Source of the DNA: Albidovulum sediminis
GTDB lineage: Bacteria > Pseudomonadota > Alphaproteobacteria > Rhodobacterales > Rhodobacteraceae
NCBI RefSeq assembly: GCF_025380365.1
Contig: NZ_JAOCQF010000001.1
Coordinates: 372,001-436,000 of the forward strand
DNA: 64,000 nucleotides
Direction: 5' to 3'
Under the pieces are notes generated by a model that saw only the letters and a list, made by a program, of their open reading frames with translations, was not told the origin of the DNA and ran no database searches. The translations under genes and the position numbers were made by a program. Positions 49,174-57,117 of this stretch are shown piece after piece. How positions within the stretch are numbered: the stretch's first letter is position 1; every line of letters starts with the position of its first letter.

Positions 49174-49829
49174 CCCCGGCCCAGCCGGTAGCCGAGACCG
49201 CGTTCGGTCTCGATCACCTCGGCGCCCAGCTTCTTGCGCAGGCGGCTGACATGGACCTCGATGGTGTTGCTTTCGATCTCGGCCCCGAAGGCATAAAGCT
49301 TGTCTTCCAGCTGCGCCTTGGACAGAAGCTGGCCGGGACGCGACAGGAAGGCCTCGAACAGCGCCCATTCGCGCGCGGTCAGGCCGACGGGGCGGCCGTC
49401 GCGATGGATGCTGCGGGCAGCGAGGTCGATCTCCAGCGGTCCGTGCGTGACGATCGGGTTGGGGTTGCCGGCATAGCGCCGCGCCACCGACCCGATCCGC
49501 GCCGAAAGTTCGGCCAGATCGAAGGGTTTCACCAGATAGTCGTCTGCCCCGGCGTTCAGCCCCTCGATCCGGTCGCTGATCTGGTCGAGCGCGGTCAGGA
49601 TGATGACGGGCGTCACGTCGCCCCGCGCGCGCAGGCGGCGCAGGAACGGGATGCCCCGGCCGTCGGGCAGCATCAGGTCGAGAAGCACGAGGTCGAACGC
49701 CGTGCCCCTCAAGGCATCCCCGGCGGCGTCCAGTCGCTGCACCCAGTCGACGGAATGGCCATCGGCCGCAACCTGGTCACGCACGGCTGCGCCCAGAACC
49801 AGGTCATCCTCGATCAGCAATATGCGCAT
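49170..49829 (-). CDS. OmpR/QseB-family response regulator
   Basis: This 219-residue regulator has a receiver domain (1-115: acidic pocket IEDD, phospho-acceptor Asp51 in LLDLMLPDG, Thr in ILTALD, Lys in LVKPFD) and a winged helix (125-219, with REWALFEAFLSRPGQLLSKAQLEDKLY and VHVSRLRKKLG). OmpR-family dimers bind direct repeats with an 11-bp period, and three such repeats lie in this neighbourhood. It is divergent from the PepSY/cytochrome genes. Confidence 0.92.
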   Translation of the reverse strand: MRILLIEDDLVLGAAVRDQVAADGHSVDWVQRLDAAGDALRGTAFDLVLLDLMLPDGRGIPFLRRLRARGDVTPVIILTALDQISDRIEGLNAGADDYLVKPFDLAELSARIGSVARRYAGNPNPIVTHGPLEIDLAARSIHRDGRPVGLTAREWALFEAFLSRPGQLLSKAQLEDKLYAFGAEIESNTIEVHVSRLRKKLGAEVIETERGLGYRLGRG

Positions 49830-49880
49830 GCTCTCTTGCCGTCCCTGTGGCCCGTGCTGCGTGCCTTCTGCCCCGCGCCC

Positions 49881-49897
49881 CTGACAGAAAGCTGAAG
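49881..49897 (+). promoter_or_regulatory. Response-regulator box 1 (CTGACAGAAAGCTGAAG)
   Basis: CTGA recurs at 11-bp spacing (49881 and 49892) within a 17-mer that matches the box at 51000-51016 at 15 of 17 positions. It lies 83 bp before the PepSY start codon, a distance close to that of the other plus-strand box to its gene. Confidence 0.6.
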
Positions 49898-49912
49898 CGT
49901 CCTCTTCCCCGT

Positions 49913-49929
49913 CTTCAGGCTGCCGTCAG
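49913..49929 (-). promoter_or_regulatory. Response-regulator box 2, inverted
   Basis: On the minus strand the sequence CTGACGGCAGCCTGAAG matches box 1 at 13 of 17 positions with the same 11-bp period. It points toward the response-regulator gene and lies 83 bp from its start codon, suggesting autoregulation. Confidence 0.55.
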
Positions 49930-49980
49930 CTTCGGCGCGCATCACATCCTCCAGACTGGCCGTAACCCGGAGTGTGGCCC

Positions 49981-50289
49981 ATGCGAAAGGCCCTGACAAT
50001 TCTTGCTTTTCTGGCGGCGATTCCCGCCGGGGCGGCGTTCGCGGACGATGACTGCTTCGTGCCTATGGCCGATTGGCAGCCGCGTGAGGCCGTCGCCCGG
50101 CTCGCGGCCGAGCAGGGATGGGCGGTGCGCCGCATCAGGATCGACGATGGCTGCTACGAGATCGACGGCCGCGACGCCGAGGGCCGCGCCATCGAGGTGA
50201 AGGTCCATCCCGGCACGCTCCGGATCGTCGAGCTCGAGTTCGAGGATGACGATCAGGGCCACGAACGCGAGGGGCAGGAGGATGACTGA
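49981..50289 (+). CDS. Periplasmic PepSY-domain protein
   Basis: The protein (102 aa) has a signal peptide (residues 1-22, cleavage after AFA). A single PepSY-like domain follows (WQPREAVARLAAEQGWAVRRIRIDDGCYEIDGRDAEGRAIEVKVHPGTLRIVELE) with two Cys, and an acidic tail ends the protein (EDDDQGHEREGQEDD). Similar small PepSY proteins accompany cytochrome b561 and QseBC-type systems. It may modulate or donate to the redox partners. It overlaps the cytochrome gene by 8 nt. Confidence 0.85.
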   Translation: MRKALTILAFLAAIPAGAAFADDDCFVPMADWQPREAVARLAAEQGWAVRRIRIDDGCYEIDGRDAEGRAIEVKVHPGTLRIVELEFEDDDQGHEREGQEDD

Positions 50290-50929
50290 GCAGGCATTCG
50301 AACGTGACGCCGGGGCCGGGACGGTGCGCGTCTGGGATCCGCTGGTGCGCGTCTTCCACTGGAGCCTGGTGGCCGCCTTCGCGATCGCCTGGCTGAGCGC
50401 CGACGAGGCGCAACCCATCCACGAGGTCGCGGGCTACGCCGTCGCCGGTCTTGTCGCCTTCCGGCTGGTCTGGGGGTTTGTGGGCAGCCGCCATGCCCGC
50501 TTTGCGGATTTCGTAAAGGGGCCAAGGGCCACGCTTGCCTATCTCGGCACTCTGCTGCGCGGGTCCGAGCGCAGGTATCTGGGGCACAACCCGGCCGGGG
50601 CTGCCATGGTCGTGGCGCTGCTCCTGACGCTTTCGGGCACCGCGTTCACCGGCTGGCTGATGGCGGAGCCGTCCCGCGTGGCGATGCTGCCCGGCCTGCC
50701 GCAGATCGTGACGCCCGCCTGGGCGGACGATGACGAAGAGGACGGCGGGGAATCGGAGGTCGAGGATCTGCTTGAGGAGGTGCACGAGACGCTGGCCAAC
50801 CTCATGCTTCTGCTCGTGGCGCTTCATGTCGGTGGCGTCGTTCTCGCCTCGCTCCGCCATCGGGAGAATCTGGCCCGTGCCATGGTCACCGGCGACAAGC
50901 GGGCGCCCGGCCCTGGCGACGTGGCCTGA
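50282..50929 (+). CDS. Cytochrome b561-type membrane protein with acidic loop
   Basis: This 215-residue protein has four membrane helices and conserved His ligands in VFHWSLVAAF, the second helix region (IHEVAGYAVAG) and ALHVGGVVLASLRH, matching the bacterial/Ni-hydrogenase cytochrome b family. Between helices 3 and 4 lies an Asp/Glu-rich stretch (ADDDEEDGGESEVEDLLEE) that could bind metal at the outer face. It moves electrons across or along the inner membrane. ATG at 50282 follows CAGGAGG. Confidence 0.88.
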   Translation: MTEQAFERDAGAGTVRVWDPLVRVFHWSLVAAFAIAWLSADEAQPIHEVAGYAVAGLVAFRLVWGFVGSRHARFADFVKGPRATLAYLGTLLRGSERRYLGHNPAGAAMVVALLLTLSGTAFTGWLMAEPSRVAMLPGLPQIVTPAWADDDEEDGGESEVEDLLEEVHETLANLMLLLVALHVGGVVLASLRHRENLARAMVTGDKRAPGPGDVA

Positions 50930-50999
50930 CGCGGGCCACGCATCACCCGTCCCCGTGGTCCGGTTGGCCCCTCCCTTGCCGGGTGGGGCCATCGACTTC

Positions 51000-51016
51000 C
51001 TGACACCAAGCTGAAG
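51000..51016 (+). promoter_or_regulatory. Response-regulator box 3 (CTGACACCAAGCTGAAG)
   Basis: It carries the same 11-bp-period CTGA repeat as boxes 1 and 2 and lies 77 bp before the start of the Asp-rich protein gene. This puts the second half of the redox cluster under the same predicted regulator. Confidence 0.6.
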
Positions 51017-51093
51017 CACGAAGGGCCGGGCCGTCAGCAACCGCTCAGGTCGCGCGCACAGACAGGCTTCATCGCATTCACGGAGATACAGCC

Positions 51094-51483
51094 ATGAAGA
51101 CCCGCCTTTCCCTTCTCTTCGCCTCGACGACCCTTGCCGCGGCGCTTGGCCTGCCGGCGCTTTCGGCAATGGCGTCCCAGGACAGCGTTGCTGGCCCGTG
51201 CAGCGGCGCCTCAGCCGCGCTGTTCGACACGGACGGACGGCCCCTGCAGCCGATCCGGGTCAGCGGAGACGATGACGACGAGGATGACGGCGGCTGGTTT
51301 GGCCGCTGGCGCGATGACGATGACGATGACGAGGATGAGGACGACGACTGCGACGATGATGACGACGATGACGACTGCACGGGGGCCCGAGGCAGGGCCA
51401 ATCCCGCGCCCGCGGGCACCGTCGCTCCACCGGCCAACGGGCTTTTCGGAACCGGCGCGCCGCCCCGCGCCGTGACCAACTGA
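51094..51483 (+). CDS. Secreted Asp-rich protein
   Basis: The protein (129 aa) has a signal peptide (residues 1-27). A central tract then runs almost entirely to Asp and Glu (about residues 59-91), interrupted by Trp/Gly/Arg (GGWFGRWR) and two Cys, and a Pro/Gly/Ala tail ends NGLFGTGAPPRAVTN. The tract is encoded by GAC/GAT codon runs and could be a low-affinity metal or calcium binder in the periplasm. Only low-complexity sequence is present, so no family can be named. Confidence 0.75.
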   Translation: MKTRLSLLFASTTLAAALGLPALSAMASQDSVAGPCSGASAALFDTDGRPLQPIRVSGDDDDEDDGGWFGRWRDDDDDDEDEDDDCDDDDDDDDCTGARGRANPAPAGTVAPPANGLFGTGAPPRAVTN

Positions 51484-51544
51484 CCCCGACGGACCGCGGC
51501 GCGCACGCCGTCTGACCCGAGACCAGAAGCCAAGGAAAGATCAG

Positions 51545-52012
51545 ATGAAATCCCTTCCAGCCGCACTTGCACTGACCACCGCGCTGACCCTGCCGGGTCT
51601 GGCGTTGGCCCGCCCCGTCACGCTTGCCACGACCCTGAATGCCTATGGCGGCGATGGCGCCTATCTCGCCCTCTACGTCACCGATCCCTCCGGCGCCTAT
51701 GTGGGCAGCCTGTGGATGGCCGGCGGCAAGTCGAAATACTACGAGCATCTGAGCGACTGGCATGCCGCCACCGGGGGCGATCCCGCGCAGGTCGACGGCA
51801 TCACCGGGGCCAGCGTCGGCGCGGGCCGGACGCTGGAGATCACGCTGGACCTGGCCGATGCGCTGTTCGACGCCGGCTATGTGCTGCACATCGACGCTGC
51901 GGTCGAGGAGATGCGCGACAGCCCGAACGAGATCGCGGTGCCGCTGACGGCCTCCGGGGCGGGCACGCCGGTGCCGGGCCGCCGCTACATCGCCAGCTTC
52001 ACCTACCGGTAA
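51545..52012 (+). CDS. DUF2271-family periplasmic protein with flavinylation motif
   Basis: This 155-residue protein has a signal peptide (1-22) and a DUF2271 beta domain (LATTLNAYGGDGAYLALYVTDPSGAYVGSLWMAGGKSKYYEHLSDWHAAT). The motif DGITGAS at 84-90 fits the ApbE target pattern, so Thr87 is the expected site of FMN attachment. An ApbE gene lies 2.2 kb downstream in the same run of genes. The protein would act as a flavin electron carrier in the periplasm. Confidence 0.85.
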   Translation: MKSLPAALALTTALTLPGLALARPVTLATTLNAYGGDGAYLALYVTDPSGAYVGSLWMAGGKSKYYEHLSDWHAATGGDPAQVDGITGASVGAGRTLEITLDLADALFDAGYVLHIDAAVEEMRDSPNEIAVPLTASGAGTPVPGRRYIASFTYR

Positions 52013-52024
52013 GAGGCCGGCCCG

Positions 52025-54232
52025 ATGATCCGCGCGCTTCACCGCTGGCCGGGGCTTCTGGCCCTGGCCCTTGTGACCGTCCTCGCGCTCAGCGGTGCGG
52101 CGCTGTCGGTCTTTCCGGCCGCGGAGCGCCTGTCGGCCCCGCGTCCCGTCGCGGGGCAAGGCGTGGCCGATCTGGCCGCGCGGGTTGCCGCGGCCCATCC
52201 GGGGCTGGAGGAGATCCGCCGGTCACCGTCCGGCACGATCACCGCCTGGTGGTTCGACGGCGGCACGCCGGGGTCGGCGGTGATCGACCCGGCGACCGGA
52301 GCGGATGCCGGCTCGGCCGATCCAAACCCGGTGGAACGCTGGCTGACCAACCTGCACCGGTCGCTGTTTCTGGACGACGCCGGGCGCCTGGTGATGGCGG
52401 CGGGGGCGGCGGCGTTGCTGGTGCTGTCGCTCTCGGGCGCGGCGCTGGTCGCGCGGCGCGCGGGCGGCTGGCGGCACTGGTTCGCGCGGCTTCGCGGACC
52501 GTGGCCCGGGCGGCTGCATGTGGAGATGGCGCGGGTCGCGGTCTTCGGCCTTGCGCTGTCGGGCGCGACGGCCCTGTGGATGACCGCCTCGACCTTCGAC
52601 CTTCTGCCCGATGGCGCCCTGCGCCCGGCCGCGCCTGCCCTGGTGAGCGGGCAGACGGACTTCCCGCTGGACCGGATGGCCGCGCTCAGGGACATGCCGG
52701 TCGAAAGCCTCCGCAAGCTGAGCTTTCCCTTCGAAGGTGACGCGCAGGACGTGTTCACCCTGTCCACCGAGACCGGCACGGGTCTGATCGACCAGGGCAC
52801 GGGTGAACTGCTGTCCTGGACCGGCCTGACGGCGTGGCAGCAGGTGTCGGAGACCATCTACATGCTGCATACCGGTCAGGGCGCGGCGGTTCTGGGCCTG
52901 GTCCTGGGCCTGATGGCGCTGGGCGTGCCGGCGATGGGTGCGACCGGCGCCCTGGTGTGGGCCGCCGGACGCCGGGGCCGCCCCCGCCTGCGGGACAACG
53001 CCCCGGCCGCCCGCGCGCAGACGGTGATCCTGGTCGGCTCCGAAGGCGGCAGCACCTGGGGCTTTGCCGCGACGCTGGCCCGCGCCCTGCGCGAGGCCGG
53101 TCAGGCGGTGCATCTGGCGCCGATGTCGGCCTTCGACCCTGCCCGTCATCCCCGCGCCGAGCGGTTCCTGATCCTGGCCGCCACCTATGGCGAGGGCGAT
53201 GCCCCGGCCTCGGCCAAGTGGTTCCTCGACCGGCTGGCGGGCTTGGCGGCGGCGCCGCAGGCCCCGCTGGCCGTCCTGGGTTTCGGCGACCGCAGTTTCC
53301 CCGCCTTCTGCGCCTTCGCGGCCAAGGTTGAACGGGCGGCGCGCGCCAGGGGCTGGGCAAGCCTGCTCCCGATGGACACGGTGGACCGCCAGTCGCCGCA
53401 GGATTTCGCCCGCTGGGGCCGGGCGCTGGGGACGGCGCTTGGCGTGCCGCTGGAGCTTGACCACCAGCCCGCCCGACCCGCCGCCGAGAGCCTGACCCTG
53501 ATCTCGCGCCGCGATTACGGGGCCGAGGTGCAGGCCCCGACCGCGATCCTGCGCCTTGCCTTGCCGAAGGCCGGCCTTTGGGCACGCATCGCCGGCCGGG
53601 GCCTGACGCGGTTCGAGGCGGGCGACCTGCTGGGCATCCTGCCCGAGGGATCGGCCGTGCCGCGCTTCTATTCTGTGGCCTCCGGCAGCCGGGACGGCTT
53701 CATCGAGATCGCGGTGAAACGACACCCCGGCGGGTTATGTTCCGGCCAACTGCTGTCGCTGGAACCCGGCGACCGCGTGCAGGCCTTCCTGCGCCGCAAT
53801 CCGGGCTTCCATGCCGGCCGCGGCCGGGCGGCCCTGATCCTGATCGGGGCGGGAACCGGGATCGGGCCGCTGGCGGGGTTCATCCGCGCCAACGACCGCC
53901 GCCGCCCGGTGCATCTGTTCTTCGGGATGCGCCATCCGGACAGCGACTTCCTCTATGAAAGGGATCTTGCCGCGTGGCATGCAGACGGGCGGCTTGCCAG
54001 GCTGACGACCGCCGCCTCGCGCGGGGCAAGGCCGCATTATGTGCAGGATGCGCTCAGGGCCGAGGCCGCGCAGGTCATCGAGGCAATCCGCAAAGGGGCA
54101 AGGGTCATGGTTTGCGGCGGGCGTGACATGGCGCAAGGCGTGGCCTGCACGCTGGAGGATATTCTTGCGCCGGCGGGCCTGACACCCGCGATGCTGAAGG
54201 AGCGGGGGCGCTATGCCGAAGATGTCTACTGA
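52025..54232 (+). CDS. PepSY-TM / flavodoxin / NADPH-flavin reductase fusion
   Basis: This 735-residue protein has an N-terminal PepSY-TM unit (residues 1-330, helices near 7-27, 120-145, 165-190 and 290-320). A flavodoxin-like domain follows (335-480, ILVGSEGGSTWGFAATLARAL, LAATYGEGDAPASA) and then a CysJ-like reductase half (500-735, FAD site RFYSVASGS, NADPH site ILIGAGTGIGPLAGF, MVCGGRDMAQGV). Electrons would pass from NADPH through FAD and FMN to haem or flavin at the membrane. The start of the reductase half lacks part of the usual linker. It overlaps apbE by 20 nt. Confidence 0.88.
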   Translation: MIRALHRWPGLLALALVTVLALSGAALSVFPAAERLSAPRPVAGQGVADLAARVAAAHPGLEEIRRSPSGTITAWWFDGGTPGSAVIDPATGADAGSADPNPVERWLTNLHRSLFLDDAGRLVMAAGAAALLVLSLSGAALVARRAGGWRHWFARLRGPWPGRLHVEMARVAVFGLALSGATALWMTASTFDLLPDGALRPAAPALVSGQTDFPLDRMAALRDMPVESLRKLSFPFEGDAQDVFTLSTETGTGLIDQGTGELLSWTGLTAWQQVSETIYMLHTGQGAAVLGLVLGLMALGVPAMGATGALVWAAGRRGRPRLRDNAPAARAQTVILVGSEGGSTWGFAATLARALREAGQAVHLAPMSAFDPARHPRAERFLILAATYGEGDAPASAKWFLDRLAGLAAAPQAPLAVLGFGDRSFPAFCAFAAKVERAARARGWASLLPMDTVDRQSPQDFARWGRALGTALGVPLELDHQPARPAAESLTLISRRDYGAEVQAPTAILRLALPKAGLWARIAGRGLTRFEAGDLLGILPEGSAVPRFYSVASGSRDGFIEIAVKRHPGGLCSGQLLSLEPGDRVQAFLRRNPGFHAGRGRAALILIGAGTGIGPLAGFIRANDRRRPVHLFFGMRHPDSDFLYERDLAAWHADGRLARLTTAASRGARPHYVQDALRAEAAQVIEAIRKGARVMVCGGRDMAQGVACTLEDILAPAGLTPAMLKERGRYAEDVY

Positions 54233-55193
54233 CCTTGTCCGTCACGCGCTGAACGGCGCCACGATGGGCACGCGCTGGACGGCCCTGTTCTTTGCCGCCC
54301 CCGGCTTCGATCCCGCCCCGGTGCGGGCCGCACTTCAGGCCGCGGTCGATGCGGTGGACGCGCAGATGTCCACCTGGAGGCCCGACAGCGACCTGATGCG
54401 CCTGAACGCGGCGCCGGTGGGCGCATGGCTGCGGGTTCCGCCCGACCTGGCGCGTGTTCTTGCGCTGGGCCTCGCCATCGGCCGCGCCTCGGGCGGGGCT
54501 TTCGACATCGGCCAGGGCGATGCAGTCCTTGCCTGGGGCTTCGGCCCCGGCGCGGCCGACCCCAAGGCCATCCGCGCCGCGACAGAGGCCCCGCGTCGCC
54601 CCGCCTTCGAGGTGCTGGAACTGGCCGGGGACAGGGCACGCAAGGCCGCGCCCGTCACGCTGGACCTGAACGGCATCGCCAAGGGATACGGCGTCGACCG
54701 GCTGGCCGAGGTCCTGCGGGGTCACGGCATCCGCGACGGACTGGTCGGCATAGACGGCGAGATGCGCGCCCTCGGCCTGCGCCCCGATGGCACCCCCTGG
54801 ACCGTCGCGGTCGAGGCGCCCGACCCCGATCGACGCGCGCCCCATTCGATCCTGAGCCTTTCGGACGCCGCCGTCGCGACCTCGGGCGATTACCGACACC
54901 GGGTGAAAGTGCAGGGCCGGCACCTTTCGCACACGATGGACCCGGAACGGCGCGCGCCGCTGACGGCATCGCCCGCATCGGTCACCGTGGTCGCGCCCGC
55001 TTGCGTCGCGGCCGATGCCTGGGCCACGGCGCTGATGGTCGCCGGCGCGGTCGCCGGGCACCGGATGGCGGAGCGGCATGGCCTCGACGCCCTCATCATC
55101 TCGCGCGATGATGCGGGCGGCTTGCAAAGCAGGGCGGTTGGCCGCCTGTTCTCGATCGGGATCGCGGCGACAGTCCCGGCCATCGTGGAGTAG
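54213..55193 (+). CDS. apbE: FAD:protein FMN transferase
   Basis: The protein (326 aa) transfers FMN from FAD to a Thr or Ser of exported proteins. Family marks are the N-terminal GATMGTRW, STWRPDSDLMRLN, the FAD-binding DLNGIAKGYGVDRLAEVL and the C-terminal ATSGDYRH and HTMDPERRAPL segments with a Mg site. I see no signal peptide at ATG 54213; exported ApbE usually has one, so the location is uncertain. Its likely substrates are the DUF2271 protein and possibly other partners in the same cluster. Confidence 0.92.
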   Translation: MPKMSTDLVRHALNGATMGTRWTALFFAAPGFDPAPVRAALQAAVDAVDAQMSTWRPDSDLMRLNAAPVGAWLRVPPDLARVLALGLAIGRASGGAFDIGQGDAVLAWGFGPGAADPKAIRAATEAPRRPAFEVLELAGDRARKAAPVTLDLNGIAKGYGVDRLAEVLRGHGIRDGLVGIDGEMRALGLRPDGTPWTVAVEAPDPDRRAPHSILSLSDAAVATSGDYRHRVKVQGRHLSHTMDPERRAPLTASPASVTVVAPACVAADAWATALMVAGAVAGHRMAERHGLDALIISRDDAGGLQSRAVGRLFSIGIAATVPAIVE

Positions 55194-55197
55194 ACCT

Positions 55198-57117
55198 GTG
55201 GATCGCGAACGGACGGACCGACTGAAGACCCTTCTGCTGGCGATCGCGCTCGCCGGTCTTCTGCTGGGGCTGGCGCTTCACTTCGGCGGGCGGCCCGACC
55301 TCGCCCGGAGCCTCTGGTTCGCGGGTGTCGTGCCCGTTCTGGCGGCGCTGGTGATCGAGATCCTGCGCGGCCTTGCCCGCGGCGAGGTCGGGCTGGACAT
55401 CGTGGCGGCGCTTTCGATGTCGGCCGCGCTGACCTTCGGCGAGACGCTGGCGGCTGCGGTGGTCGCCGTCATGTATTCGGGCGGCACCTTCCTGGAAAGC
55501 TTTGCCGAAGGCCGTGCCCGCCGCGAGATGCGCGATCTTCTCTCCCGCGTGCCGCGCACCGCGACGCGCCACCGCAACGGCGGGCTGGAGGAGGTGCCGC
55601 TTGACGAGGTCGCTCCGGGCGACCGCCTGCTGATCCGCCAGGGCGATGTCGTGCCGGTTGACGGGCGCATCGCCTCGGCCACGGCCCATCTCGATACCTC
55701 GGCGCTGACCGGGGAATCGCTGCCCGTCCGGCTGGAGCGCGGCGCCGACGCGATGAGCGGGTCGACCAACGCAGGCGAAGCCTTCGACCTCGAGGCCACG
55801 CACGAAGCCCGCGACAGCACCTATGCCGGTATCGTGCGCCTGGTCGAGGAGGCGCAGCGTTCCAGGGCCCCGATGGCGCGTCTGGCCGACCGCTGGTCGC
55901 TGGGATTTCTGGCCGTCACCCTCGTTGTCGCCGGTGCCGCCGGGTGGCTTACCGGCGATCCGATCCGCGCCGTGGCGGTCATGGTCGTCGCCACGCCGTG
56001 CCCGCTGATCCTGGCCGTTCCGGTCGCGCTTGTCGCCGGGCTGAGCCGGGCCGCGCACTTCGGGGTTCTGGTCAAGGGCGCGAGGCCGCTCGAGGCGATG
56101 GCGCGCACCCGGACCCTGATCCTCGACAAGACCGGCACGCTGACCGACGGGCGCCCGCAGATCGTGAGCATCGATTGCCATGACGGGATGGGCGGCGATG
56201 ACATCCTGCGCTTCGCCGCGGCACTGGATCAGGCGTCGAAACACCCCGTCGCGCAGGCCATTGTGGCGGCTGCGAAGGACCGCGGCCTGACCCTTCCGGT
56301 TCCCGAGGATGTCGCCGAGATTGCCGGCGAAGGCGTGATCGGTTTCATCGACGGCCGTCAGGTGATCGTCGGCGGGGACGGCTTCGTTGCCGGTCGTGTC
56401 GGCCGGGCGCCGGCCGATCACCCTGACATCGCGGCAGGATCGGTGATGGTGGCGGTGGCGGTCGATGGCCGCATGGCCGGCCATCTGGTGATGTCGGACC
56501 CGCTGCGCGAGGGGACGAAGGAGATGCTGGAAGGCCTCAGGCGGCAGGGTGTGGGGCGGATCCTGCTGGCCACCGGCGACCGCGCGGAGGTGGCGCACCG
56601 GGTGACCGATGGCCTGGGCCTGGACGGTATCCGCGCGGGCCTGACCCCCGACCAGAAGGTGCTGCTGGTCCTGAGCGAGCACAAGAACGGCCCGGTGATG
56701 ATGGTGGGCGACGGGGTGAACGACGCCCCGGCGCTCGCCGCAGCCGACGTCGGCGTCGCCATGGGTGCGCGGGGGGCCGCGGCCAGCGCCGAGGCGGCGG
56801 ATGTGGTGCTGCTGGTCGACCGGGTCGACCGCATCGCGCCGGGGATCGAGATTGCCCGCCGCGCGCGCGGTATCGCGATCGAAAGCGTGGTCGCGGGGAT
56901 CGGCCTGTCGTTTCTCGGAATGCTCGCCGCGGCCTTCGGCTACCTGGCGCCCGTCGAGGGCGCGCTCCTGCAGGAGGGGATCGACGTCGCCGTCATCCTG
57001 AACGCGCTGCGCGCCCTGCGCATCGCGCCGCAGGGCGTGTCCGTCGACCGCGCCGCCACCGACGCGACGCCGGCGGTGGCCGGCCAGACCCCGCAGGCGG
57101 GGGAAGGCGCGCCGTGA
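55198..57117 (+). CDS. P1B-type heavy-metal ATPase
   Basis: This 639-residue metal pump lacks an N-terminal metal-binding domain. It has the membrane motif ATPCPLILAVP, the phosphorylation site Asp310 in DKTGTLT, the TGES loop, a KHPVAQ motif and GDGVNDAPAL. The Thr-Pro-Cys-Pro-Leu motif differs from the Cys-Pro-Cys of Cu and Zn/Cd pumps, so the metal is uncertain. GTG at 55198 follows GGAG, four bases after the apbE stop; the open frame continues upstream inside apbE. Confidence 0.88.
   Translation: MDRERTDRLKTLLLAIALAGLLLGLALHFGGRPDLARSLWFAGVVPVLAALVIEILRGLARGEVGLDIVAALSMSAALTFGETLAAAVVAVMYSGGTFLESFAEGRARREMRDLLSRVPRTATRHRNGGLEEVPLDEVAPGDRLLIRQGDVVPVDGRIASATAHLDTSALTGESLPVRLERGADAMSGSTNAGEAFDLEATHEARDSTYAGIVRLVEEAQRSRAPMARLADRWSLGFLAVTLVVAGAAGWLTGDPIRAVAVMVVATPCPLILAVPVALVAGLSRAAHFGVLVKGARPLEAMARTRTLILDKTGTLTDGRPQIVSIDCHDGMGGDDILRFAAALDQASKHPVAQAIVAAAKDRGLTLPVPEDVAEIAGEGVIGFIDGRQVIVGGDGFVAGRVGRAPADHPDIAAGSVMVAVAVDGRMAGHLVMSDPLREGTKEMLEGLRRQGVGRILLATGDRAEVAHRVTDGLGLDGIRAGLTPDQKVLLVLSEHKNGPVMMVGDGVNDAPALAAADVGVAMGARGAAASAEAADVVLLVDRVDRIAPGIEIARRARGIAIESVVAGIGLSFLGMLAAAFGYLAPVEGALLQEGIDVAVILNALRALRIAPQGVSVDRAATDATPAVAGQTPQAGEGAP

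Noticed and set aside
51484-51544. Fourth response-regulator box before the DUF2271 gene
   Set aside because: CTGACCCGAGACCAGAAG looks similar, but the two half-sites are one base too far apart and the second half deviates, so it does not keep the 11-bp period.
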